Source: Robiginitalea sediminis
GTDB taxonomy: Bacteria; Bacteroidota; Bacteroidia; Flavobacteriales; Flavobacteriaceae
DNA: 64,000 bases
NCBI RefSeq assembly: GCF_002198115.1
Contig: NZ_NGNR01000001.1
Span: 748,268-812,267 of the forward strand
Direction of reading: 5' to 3'
Both the position numbers and the translations under genes were made by a program. Positions 7,834-15,581 of this stretch are shown piece by piece (the stretch's first letter is position 1; every line of letters begins with the position of its first letter). The notes below the pieces were generated by a model. It was not told where the DNA came from. It was given only the letters and a program-made list of their open reading frames with translations, and ran no database searches.

Positions 7834-9548
7834 TATATGTTTCCTTTTTTAAGTTCTTCTATTGCGTGGTTGGCCGCCCTTGCGGTAAAGGCCATATAGG
7901 TGAGGGATGGGTTAACGCACGAGGCGGACGTCATAAAGGCCCCATCGGTTACGTACACATTCTTCACGGCGTGGATCTGGTTATAGCCATTCAACACCGA
8001 GGTTTTGGGGTCGCGGCCCATACGGGCAGTCCCCATTTCGTGGATGCCGAGGCCCGGGGCACTGTTCCCATCGAAGGGGGTAACATCCCGCAAGCCGGCT
8101 TTTTCGAGCATTTCTGCAGCCTGGTTCATCATATCCTTCCGCATGTTGAGCTCGTTTTCCTTGTACTCGGCATCGAAGGTGACTGTAGGTAGCCCCCATT
8201 TGTCCTTATTGTCGTAATCCAGGGTCATGCGGTTGTCCTCGTAGGGGAGCATTTCCCCGAAACCACCCATGCCAAAGGTCCATCCACCGGGTTTCAGGAT
8301 GGCTTCCTTCAGGTCCTTTCCGTGGGAGAGCTCCGAAATCGATTCTTCCCAGTTACCGCGGCTGGCACCGCCCTGATATCCGTAGCCCCTTACAAATTCG
8401 CTGACATTGGTGCTGCCGCCGAGGTTCCGGAACCTGGGCAGGTAGATGCCATTGGGTTTGCGCCCTTTATAATACATGTCCTGGAACCCGTCAAATTTCC
8501 CGGAGGCCCCCACATTGAGGTGGTGGTCCATGATGTTGCGCCCCAGTTGGTCCGAGTCATTGCCCATACCTTCCGGAAAGCGATCCGATTTGGATTGCAT
8601 CAGGATGGAAGTAGATGCGATGGCCGAGGCGCAGAGGAAAATAACCTTGGCCCTGAATTCATAGGCCTCGCCTGTAATCCGGTCTATGACCTTTACCCCG
8701 GTAGCTTTCTGGGTATCCGGGTCGTACGTGACCTCATGGACGATGCTGTCCGGGCGAAGGGTCAGGTTCCCGGTGCGCTCGGCAGCGGGGAGGGTAGAGG
8801 AGTTGCTGCTGAAGTATCCGCCAAAAGGGCATCCCCGGATACAGCGGTTGCGGTACTGGCAGCGGGTTCGTCCTTCAAATGGTTTGTCGCTGTTGATGTG
8901 TGCTACCCGGCCTGCCGTCATGATACGGTCTCCCTGGTAGGCTTCCATCAGTTGTTCCCGGATATGCTGCTCCAGACAATTGAGTTCCATCATGGGCTCG
9001 AAAATCCCGTCGGGGAGTTGAGGGAGGCCCAATGTTTCTCCGGTTACCCCTATATAGGACTCTACCTTGTCGTACCAGGGGGCAATGTCCTTGTATCTTA
9101 CGGGCCAGTCTACGCCGAAACCGTCCATTTTGTTGGCTTCAAAATCGATATCGCTCCAGCGGTAGCTGTGGCGCCCCCACATGATGGACCGTCCTCCCAC
9201 GTGGTAGCCGCGCATCCAGTCGAAGCGCTTGGTTTCGTTATAGGGGTGTTCCAGGTCGTCTACAAACCAGAAATTGTGTTGCGCGCGAACGGTATATCCC
9301 GTCCGTGCCTGCTTGTGCTGCTTGGCTGCTTCTTCCCGGGGCAATTCGCCATTGTGGGGAAAATCCCAGTCATCCAGGTTGGCAGTGGGGTAATCCTCAA
9401 TATGCTTGACCATCCGGCCCCGTTCCAGCACGAGGGTTTTCAGGCCGCCTTCGCACAGCTCCTTCGCCGCCCATCCGCCGCTAATGCCACTCCCTACGAC
9501 AATAGCATCGTAGGTATCCTGTTCTTCATTGTAGTAGAACTTACTCAT
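7833..9548 (-). CDS. GMC-family FAD sugar dehydrogenase, catalytic subunit (paralogue 1)
   Basis: 571 residues. The FAD-binding GSGISGG loop is at residues 19-25, and the GMC signature YHVGGRSIMWGR near 115-126. The catalytic pair is His503 (GIHEMGTARMG) and Asn546 (CVNPSLT). Cys230, Cys236 and Cys240 form C-x5-C-x3-CP, the spacing seen in FAD glucose dehydrogenases that carry a 3Fe-4S cluster; the cluster here is inferred. It has no signal peptide of its own and is probably exported with the subunit encoded next. Relatives with this small subunit oxidise sugars, for example glucosides at C3. Paralogue at 15582-17288. Confidence 0.88.
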   Translation of the reverse strand: MSKFYYNEEQDTYDAIVVGSGISGGWAAKELCEGGLKTLVLERGRMVKHIEDYPTANLDDWDFPHNGELPREEAAKQHKQARTGYTVRAQHNFWFVDDLEHPYNETKRFDWMRGYHVGGRSIMWGRHSYRWSDIDFEANKMDGFGVDWPVRYKDIAPWYDKVESYIGVTGETLGLPQLPDGIFEPMMELNCLEQHIREQLMEAYQGDRIMTAGRVAHINSDKPFEGRTRCQYRNRCIRGCPFGGYFSSNSSTLPAAERTGNLTLRPDSIVHEVTYDPDTQKATGVKVIDRITGEAYEFRAKVIFLCASAIASTSILMQSKSDRFPEGMGNDSDQLGRNIMDHHLNVGASGKFDGFQDMYYKGRKPNGIYLPRFRNLGGSTNVSEFVRGYGYQGGASRGNWEESISELSHGKDLKEAILKPGGWTFGMGGFGEMLPYEDNRMTLDYDNKDKWGLPTVTFDAEYKENELNMRKDMMNQAAEMLEKAGLRDVTPFDGNSAPGLGIHEMGTARMGRDPKTSVLNGYNQIHAVKNVYVTDGAFMTSASCVNPSLTYMAFTARAANHAIEELKKGNI

Positions 9549-9671
9549 CTAGTGAATTGTTTAGTTTCTAAAAGTATTAAATATTAAATTAATTTTCTAC
9601 ATTTAAACGGCTCCAAACCTACTGTTTTCGTACGGTTTCCGAAGGTTTCCCGCGGATAATGCAATGATACC

Positions 9672-9681
9672 TAAGCGCTTA
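9672..9681. promoter_or_regulatory. Palindrome with central CG, possible repressor operator
   Basis: TAAGCGCTTA is a perfect 10-bp palindrome with a central CG, the form favoured by LacI-family regulators. It sits in the 201-bp gap between the divergent GMC (9548) and TIM-barrel (9750) operons, where it could control both. No such regulator gene is in the window. Confidence 0.3.
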
Positions 9682-9749
9682 ACCAAAGACAGAATAAAGC
9701 GGGGAAAACCCTTGCCCGAATTATTTAAATGTAAAATAAACACCTGATC

Positions 9750-10742
9750 GTGAAAAGAAGAACCTTTATTCACCAGAGCGCTCGTGCCGGAGCTGCTTTT
9801 TCCATTCTTGGGATCGCGGCCTGCAAAGACAAATCCACAAAAACCCAGGAAGCTGAAGCACCGGCAGCGGCAATAGCTCCGTTTTTTAAGCTTTCACTGG
9901 CCCAATGGTCCATACACCGGATGATTTTTCAGGAAGGAACCGACCCGTACACCTTTGCAGAAAAGGCTAAGGGATGGGGGTTTGAAGGCCTGGAATACGT
10001 GAGCCAGTTGTATCGCTCTACCCTGGAACCGGCCGGGTACAGCCCGGAGGCCATGCAGGAATTTGTAGACAAGTGCAACAGCGAAGCACAAAAACACGGG
10101 ATGACCAACCTGCTTATCATGATAGACGGGCAGGGCGACCTGGCCACTTCCGATGCCGAAGCCCGCAAGGCGGCCGTTGAGAACCACCATAAATGGGTAG
10201 ACGCTGCTGCTGCGATGGGGTGCCACTCCATCCGGGTAAACCTGGCCGGAAGTACCGAACCTGAGGCCTGGATTCCGAACTCCATAGATGGCCTCACCCA
10301 GCTCGCCACCTATGCCGCGGATAAGAACATCAACATCCTGGTAGAAAACCACGGAGGCCTGTCCTCCAATGGGAAGCTGCTGGCCGAGGTCATGGCCGGG
10401 GTTGGGATGGACAACTGCGGGACCCTTCCGGACTTTGGCAATTTCTGTATCCGCCGCAACGACCCGGCAGATTACGGATCCGGGTGTGCGGAAATGTACG
10501 ACATCTATCAGGGCGTTACCGAACTGATGCCCTATGCCAAGGCGGTAAGCGCCAAAGCCCACGACTTCGATGCGGCGGGTAATGAAACCCAGATCGACTA
10601 TCAGAAGATGATGCAGATCGTGAAAGATGCCGGGTATACCGGCTATGTCGGCGTGGAATATGAAGGAAACGACCTGGGCGAGGAAGCGGGTATCCTGGCA
10701 ACGCGCGACCTGCTCCTTAGCGTGGCCGGAAAGATGACCTAA
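9750..10742 (+). CDS. TIM-barrel sugar isomerase/epimerase-like lipoprotein
   Basis: 330 residues from a GTG at 9750. The start MKRRTFIHQSARAG looks like a Tat signal and ends in a lipobox, IAAC, with Cys25 as the lipidated residue, so the protein should be a periplasmic or outer-membrane lipoprotein. An Ala/Glu linker follows. Barrel metal ligands: Glu199 in LVENHGG, Asp228 in LPDFGN, His271 in AKAHDFD and Glu303 in GVEYEG. First gene of a five-gene operon (DinB, two MFS, Gfo/Idh/MocA) and divergent from the GMC operon. It probably acts on a product of the GMC enzyme (inferred). Confidence 0.82.
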   Translation: MKRRTFIHQSARAGAAFSILGIAACKDKSTKTQEAEAPAAAIAPFFKLSLAQWSIHRMIFQEGTDPYTFAEKAKGWGFEGLEYVSQLYRSTLEPAGYSPEAMQEFVDKCNSEAQKHGMTNLLIMIDGQGDLATSDAEARKAAVENHHKWVDAAAAMGCHSIRVNLAGSTEPEAWIPNSIDGLTQLATYAADKNINILVENHGGLSSNGKLLAEVMAGVGMDNCGTLPDFGNFCIRRNDPADYGSGCAEMYDIYQGVTELMPYAKAVSAKAHDFDAAGNETQIDYQKMMQIVKDAGYTGYVGVEYEGNDLGEEAGILATRDLLLSVAGKMT

Positions 10743-10754
10743 GTTTTGGGGGAA

Positions 10755-11201
10755 ATGAAGGCTTTTTTCCAACAGTTGTTTGATTATAACTTCTATTGCA
10801 ACAAACAGCTTATAGCGGTATGCGGGTCGCTGGATGTGATCCCGGAGCGTACGGCATCGCTGTTTTCGCATATGCTCAATGCCCACCATATCTGGAATGC
10901 CCGCATCCTGGGCCAGGAGGCCCAATTCGGTGTCTGGGAACTGCAGGCGTTTGAGCGCTGGGAAGACCTGCATTACGAAAACCAGCGCACCACCTTCGAA
11001 ATCATTACCAATGCAGACCAGCTGGAGGCGCGTATTTCCTATGAGAATATTGAGGGGCGCACCTATGCCAACAGCCTTAAGGACATCCTTTTCCAGGTCA
11101 TCAACCACTCTACCCACCACCGGGCCCAAATCGCTGCCGACCTCAGAGCAAACGGGGCCGAACCCCCGGCGTCAGATTATATTTTTTACAAAAGATCCTG
11201 A
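10755..11201 (+). CDS. DinB-family protein
   Basis: 148 residues from the ATG at 10755; a TTG three codons earlier is less likely. It is a four-helix-bundle type protein with putative metal-binding histidines in HMLNAHHIW and HSTHHRAQ. DinB-like proteins include thiol-dependent transferases and isomerases as well as many of unknown role. It sits 12 bp after the TIM-barrel gene and 6 bp before an MFS gene, so it is part of the sugar operon; a role in processing the same substrate is possible but not shown. Confidence 0.75.
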   Translation: MKAFFQQLFDYNFYCNKQLIAVCGSLDVIPERTASLFSHMLNAHHIWNARILGQEAQFGVWELQAFERWEDLHYENQRTTFEIITNADQLEARISYENIEGRTYANSLKDILFQVINHSTHHRAQIAADLRANGAEPPASDYIFYKRS

Positions 11202-11207
11202 AGCCCG

Positions 11208-12416
11208 ATGACCGGTAAGACCAGAATACAGCTTTCGGTAATGATGTTCCTGGAATTTTTTGTCTGGGGCAGCTGGTTTGTCACCATGGGCACCTATATG
11301 GGATCTGCCCTCGGCTCCGGGGGGGATGAAATAGGAACAGCCTATATGACCCAGGCCTGGGGGGCCATTATTGCACCTTTTGTAGTGGGCCTCATTGCAG
11401 ACCGGTATTTTGCCGCCCAGCGGCTGCTGGGACTGATTCACCTGGGCGGTGCAGCCCTGTTGTATTTTATAGGAACCTCCCAAAATTTCCAAGCCTTTTA
11501 CCCATTATTGTTGGTTTATATGATCCTGTATATGCCAACCCTGGCCCTGGCAAACAGCGTCGCCTTTAACCAGATGGAGGACCCTTCCCGCCAGTTCGCC
11601 CGCGTCCGCCTCTGGGGGACCATCGGCTGGATAGCTGCCGGGATGCTTATCGGGTATGTACTCCAATGGGAGTCCCGGGAATTGCTGAGTTATACCTTTA
11701 TCCTGGCCGGGGGTTCTTCCCTCCTGCTGGGGGTATTCAGTTTTACACTTCCCAACACCCCACCGGGGTCAAAAGGGGAACGCATTACTCTGGCCAAAGT
11801 GGTGGGCCTCGATGCCCTGCGCCTGCTAAAGGGGAGGAATTACCTGGTTTTCCTGCTATCGAGCGTGCTGATTTGTATTCCCCTGGCCTTCTACTACAGT
11901 TTTGCCAACCCCTTCCTCAATGAGGTGGGTATGGAAAATGCTGCGGGCAACATGACTTTTGGGCAGATTTCCGAGGTCTTGTTTATGTTACTGCTTCCCA
12001 TTTTCCTCAACGGATTTGGCCTGAAGTGGACCCTGGTTGCCGGGATGCTGGCCTGGGGCCTGCGCTATACCCTTTTTGCCTATGGCGATGCCGGGTCGGG
12101 AATATGGATGCTTTTTACGGGGATTGTCCTCCACGGAATCTGTTACGATTTCTTCTTTGTCTCCGGGCAGATTTACACCGACGTTAAGGCGGGGGAAAAG
12201 ATTCGCAGTGCAGCACAAGGCCTGATCACGCTTGCTACCTATGGGGTAGGGATGCTGATTGGCTATAAGGTCTCCGGGCTTATCGTAGATGCCTATGTTA
12301 CCGAAGGGGGGCACGCCTGGAAGGAGATTTGGTTGTACCCGGCCGGGTTCTCCTATCTGGTGCTGTTGCTGTTCATCGGTTTCTTCCGCAACGAGAAAGT
12401 AAACTATCAGACTTAA
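11208..12416 (+). CDS. MFS transporter, NupG/nucleoside:H+ symporter-like
   Basis: 402 residues and about 12 hydrophobic segments. The start IQLSVMMFLEFFVWGSWFVT and the LWGTIGWIAAG block near residue 130 are typical of the NupG/XapB nucleoside-symporter branch of the MFS. In Bacteroidota this branch is often found in sugar-oxidation loci, so the substrate may be a sugar or keto-sugar rather than a nucleoside. It is third in the 9750-14832 operon. Confidence 0.82.
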   Translation: MTGKTRIQLSVMMFLEFFVWGSWFVTMGTYMGSALGSGGDEIGTAYMTQAWGAIIAPFVVGLIADRYFAAQRLLGLIHLGGAALLYFIGTSQNFQAFYPLLLVYMILYMPTLALANSVAFNQMEDPSRQFARVRLWGTIGWIAAGMLIGYVLQWESRELLSYTFILAGGSSLLLGVFSFTLPNTPPGSKGERITLAKVVGLDALRLLKGRNYLVFLLSSVLICIPLAFYYSFANPFLNEVGMENAAGNMTFGQISEVLFMLLLPIFLNGFGLKWTLVAGMLAWGLRYTLFAYGDAGSGIWMLFTGIVLHGICYDFFFVSGQIYTDVKAGEKIRSAAQGLITLATYGVGMLIGYKVSGLIVDAYVTEGGHAWKEIWLYPAGFSYLVLLLFIGFFRNEKVNYQT

Positions 12417-12453
12417 TTTATATCTTAACCCTTCAACTAAACAAACATCCACT

Positions 12454-13671
12454 ATGAAAGACATCAACAAAAACAGGCTCTTCCTGGCCAGTTGCGTAGC
12501 TCTGGTCGTAACGGCCATGACCTTTGCCTTACGGGCAGGGATTATGGAGGAGCTCAATGTAGATTTCGGGTTTAACGACACCCAATTGGGCTGGATGAAC
12601 TCCATGGCCTTTTACGGGTTTCCCGTGGCTATGATCATCGGCGGGCTGATCTACCCGAAAGTTGGACCCAAGCCTATCTTATGGGTGGCCTTTATCTGCC
12701 ACCTCCTCGGGTTGGTCCTTACCATTATAGCCAAGAGCTTTGTACCCCTGCTGGTGTCCACTTTCTTTGTCGGGCTGGCCAACGGGGCAGTGGAAGCCGC
12801 CTGCAACCCGCTCATTGCGGATATGTATACGAAGGACCGGACGACCATGCTCAACCGGTTTCACGTGTGGTTCCCAGGGGGGATCGTGATCGGGGCCCTG
12901 CTGGGGCAGTTCCTGGGTAACCTGGGTTGGTCCTGGCAGTTGCAGATTGCCATCATGATAATCCCCACCCTGATTTACGGGTACCTGATCCTGGGGCAGA
13001 AATTCCCGAAGGCCGAAAACATCGAATCCGATCTCGGCATGAATATCAAATCGATGTTCAGCCCCCTTTTCATCTTTATGCTTATCTGTATGGGGCTTAC
13101 AGCCACCACCGAACTCGGTACCGGGCAATTTATTGAGCGCCTGCTGGGCGAGGCCGGGGCACCCCCGCTGATCATCCTCGCTATTGTGACCGGCCTGATG
13201 GCTGTGGGGCGCTACTTTGCAGGGCCCATCATCCACAAGCTCAACCCTATCGGAGTACTGCTCATTTCCTCCATTATTGCCACCCTGGCCCTTTTCCTGT
13301 TGTCGCAGGCAACCGGCGGAATGGTATATGTTGCGGCCATCCTCTTCTCCCTTGGGGTGATGTATTTCTGGCCAACCATGGTGGGCTTTGTGAGCGAGTA
13401 TACCCATAAGACAGGGGCTCTCGGGATGTCCATCATAGGAGGTTTCGGGATGCTCATAACCGGGGTGTCCCTCCCGATGATCGGGCGCATGTTGGATACA
13501 GAACGTGCCGATGCCCTGGAATCCGGGGTTAGCGAACAGGCAGCGGACCTTGTGGCCGGCCAGGCTACCCTGGGCAATATCATGTGGTTGCCGGTGATCC
13601 TTATCGTCCTCTTCGGCATCCTCTTTGCCATGCGAAACAAGCTTGAAGAAAAACGTATTACACACGATTAA
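12454..13671 (+). CDS. MFS transporter, sugar permease-like
   Basis: 405 residues with about 12 hydrophobic segments. It starts MKDINKNRLFLASCVALVV and has the MFS-type LNRFHVWFPGGIVIGALLG near 128-146. It resembles sugar/FucP-type permeases of the MFS more than the NupG-like neighbour. The two carriers are side by side in one operon (37-bp gap), so they may import different products or work at different steps. The substrate is unknown. Confidence 0.8.
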   Translation: MKDINKNRLFLASCVALVVTAMTFALRAGIMEELNVDFGFNDTQLGWMNSMAFYGFPVAMIIGGLIYPKVGPKPILWVAFICHLLGLVLTIIAKSFVPLLVSTFFVGLANGAVEAACNPLIADMYTKDRTTMLNRFHVWFPGGIVIGALLGQFLGNLGWSWQLQIAIMIIPTLIYGYLILGQKFPKAENIESDLGMNIKSMFSPLFIFMLICMGLTATTELGTGQFIERLLGEAGAPPLIILAIVTGLMAVGRYFAGPIIHKLNPIGVLLISSIIATLALFLLSQATGGMVYVAAILFSLGVMYFWPTMVGFVSEYTHKTGALGMSIIGGFGMLITGVSLPMIGRMLDTERADALESGVSEQAADLVAGQATLGNIMWLPVILIVLFGILFAMRNKLEEKRITHD

Positions 13672-13695
13672 CACCATTAAAACAGATAGAGATCC

Positions 13696-14832
13696 ATGCC
13701 GCAAAAAATCAGATTAGGAATATTAGGAGGCGGGGGCGATTCCCTTATCGGTGTCCTGCACCGGGTGGCCGCCCACATGTATGACAGTTATGAAATCGTA
13801 GGGGCCGTATTTAATCCAAACCTGGATGACAGCCTGGCTTTTGCCAGAGAACTGGGCATTGCCACAGATCGGATTTACCCGGACCTGGACGCCCTTATCG
13901 CAGGGGAGATGAAACTCCCAGAAGCAGAGCGGATGCAGGTGTGTTCCATCCAAACCCCCAACTTCCTCCATTTCCCCATGGCTAAGGCCCTGCTGGAAAA
14001 TGGGTTCCACGTGATCTGCGAGAAACCGATGACGACCACCTACGAGGAGGCTAAAACGCTGCAAGCGCTGCATAAGTCTTCCGGGAAGGTATTTGCCGTG
14101 ACGCATACCTATACGGGCTACCCGATGGTTCGCCAGATGCGGGAGATGATCAAAGCCGGGTTCCTCGGTAAAATCCATAAGGTAGATGCCCGGTATTACC
14201 AGGGTTGGATCAACCCCATCATCCACGACAAGGAAAAGCGCAGTTCCGTATGGAGGCTCGACCCGAAAAAGGCGGGCATCAGCTCCTGTATGGGCGATAT
14301 CGGGGTCCACGCCTTCAATATGGTGGAATTTACCACGGGCCTGAAGGTGAAATCCCTGTTATGCGACTTTAATTACCTCTATGAAGACAACGTTATGGAT
14401 GTGGATGGAACCGTCCTGATCCGTATGGACAAGCATGTTAAAGGGGTGATCCGGGCCAGCCAGGTCGCTACAGGGGAAGAGAATGGCCTGGCCATTACCA
14501 TTTACGGGGAAAAGGCCGGTTTCCGTTGGGAACAGGAACGCCCCAACTTCCTTTATGTATTGAGCGATACCGAACCGCTGCAGGTCTATAAGCCCGGGCA
14601 TGCCTACAATTCCGAGCTCTCTCTGGACGGGACGAAACTCCCCCCAGGGCACCCGGAAGGGATTTTCGACGCCATGGGTAATATCTATCGCGGAGCCGCA
14701 AGGGCCATCCGGGGGGAGAAATTCAACGACGGGGAGTTCCCAACCATGCTGGATGGGGTTCGGGGCCTTAACTTTATCGAGGCTACCGTGGCTTCCCACA
14801 AGGCTGGGAATACCTGGGTAGACCTGGATTGA
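13696..14832 (+). CDS. Gfo/Idh/MocA-family NAD(P)-dependent oxidoreductase
   Basis: 378 residues. A Rossmann fold at the N-terminus (IRLGILGGGGDSLIG, residues 5-19), the conserved CEKPMTT block near 112-118 (Lys of the EKP motif) and the DIGVHAFNMVE segment near 198-208 (His) identify the family. There is no signal peptide, so it is cytosolic. Such enzymes oxidise or reduce sugars and inositols, including at C3. It is last in the operon before the terminator at 14851. In this setting it may reduce an imported keto-sugar (inferred). Confidence 0.88.
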   Translation: MPQKIRLGILGGGGDSLIGVLHRVAAHMYDSYEIVGAVFNPNLDDSLAFARELGIATDRIYPDLDALIAGEMKLPEAERMQVCSIQTPNFLHFPMAKALLENGFHVICEKPMTTTYEEAKTLQALHKSSGKVFAVTHTYTGYPMVRQMREMIKAGFLGKIHKVDARYYQGWINPIIHDKEKRSSVWRLDPKKAGISSCMGDIGVHAFNMVEFTTGLKVKSLLCDFNYLYEDNVMDVDGTVLIRMDKHVKGVIRASQVATGEENGLAITIYGEKAGFRWEQERPNFLYVLSDTEPLQVYKPGHAYNSELSLDGTKLPPGHPEGIFDAMGNIYRGAARAIRGEKFNDGEFPTMLDGVRGLNFIEATVASHKAGNTWVDLD

Positions 14833-14850
14833 TCTACCTGGAAGAAAGAG

Positions 14851-14878
14851 AAAAACCCGGCCTGAGGCCGGGTTTTTT
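14851..14878. terminator. Strong terminator, probably bidirectional
   Basis: CCCGGCC (14856-14862), a TGA loop, GGCCGGG (14866-14872), flanked by five A on the left and six T on the right. It ends the 9750-14832 operon and could also stop minus-strand transcription from 15097. The 14879-15096 gap otherwise shows only a G7/C6/G6 tract at 15020-15046. Confidence 0.88.
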
Positions 14879-15096
14879 GGTTTCGGGAACTGCTGATTTT
14901 AAATAAGGTAAGCCCTATGATCATGGGGATTTAGCTGGCGAACGGTAAATACCGTAATGGGAGCGGGTTTTTGCGACAGCCTGATGGGATCCTGCAGGGA
15001 AGGGATTTATCTTGCTGGTGGGGGGGTGGCGCAGCCCCCCGGGGGGAGGCATCCCTGAAAAAAACTTTCATAGGCAAATGCAGCCCCAACTCCAAC

Positions 15097-15567
15097 TCAG
15101 TCTTTCGCCTCGTACACCTTGTCGAAGACCTCGCAAACTACAATCATACTGTCCCGCGGGACGCGCCCAAAAGGTTCCAGCTCCCGGGTATAGTATTCCC
15201 AGTGTGCTTTTTTCCAGTAGTCCAGGCTGCCGTCGCCTTCCCCTTCCAGTTTGGCGTAAGACGAAGAGATGCTGAAAAAGGGTTTCAGCCGAACGGCTAC
15301 CGTCCGGACGATGCATTTGGCCTCTCCTTCCCAATTGGTAAGCACCGTGAAGTCGCCGATCCTGGGCAAGGGCTCGTTGCGGCACTGAAGCCCGAGAAGG
15401 GAGGGGGAGGTTGCACGTTTCTTGCCGGCCAGAACCAGGTCCAGGCAGGTATTGGCAATTTCCGGGGTATCTCCGAAGTGTTCCACCCTGGGCTCAGGCA
15501 CAAAGGCGTATTCCAGGTGGTGGTCCAGGTAGTCCCCCCAAAGGCGTTTTGCGGATTTGTTCTTCAT
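15097..15567 (-). CDS. ASCH-domain protein
   Basis: 156 residues, cytosolic. The LVLAGKKRATSPSL segment near 45-58 is the lysine-rich ASCH signature, and GDFTVLTNWEGEAKC and the C-terminal block follow the ASCH beta-barrel. These PUA-like domains bind RNA or modified bases; some hydrolyse N4-acetylcytidine. It follows the second GMC gene by 14 bp on the same strand, so the two are probably co-transcribed, although no functional link is obvious. Confidence 0.82.
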   Translation of the reverse strand: MKNKSAKRLWGDYLDHHLEYAFVPEPRVEHFGDTPEIANTCLDLVLAGKKRATSPSLLGLQCRNEPLPRIGDFTVLTNWEGEAKCIVRTVAVRLKPFFSISSSYAKLEGEGDGSLDYWKKAHWEYYTRELEPFGRVPRDSMIVVCEVFDKVYEAKD

Positions 15568-15581
15568 AGTCTGCTTTGGGA

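Noticed and set aside
8322..9587. Plus-strand open frame of about 420 codons
   Set aside because: It is antisense to the GMC gene, whose FAD and catalytic motifs are clear. Similar antisense frames at 3666-4781 and 42105-43499 were dropped for the same reason.
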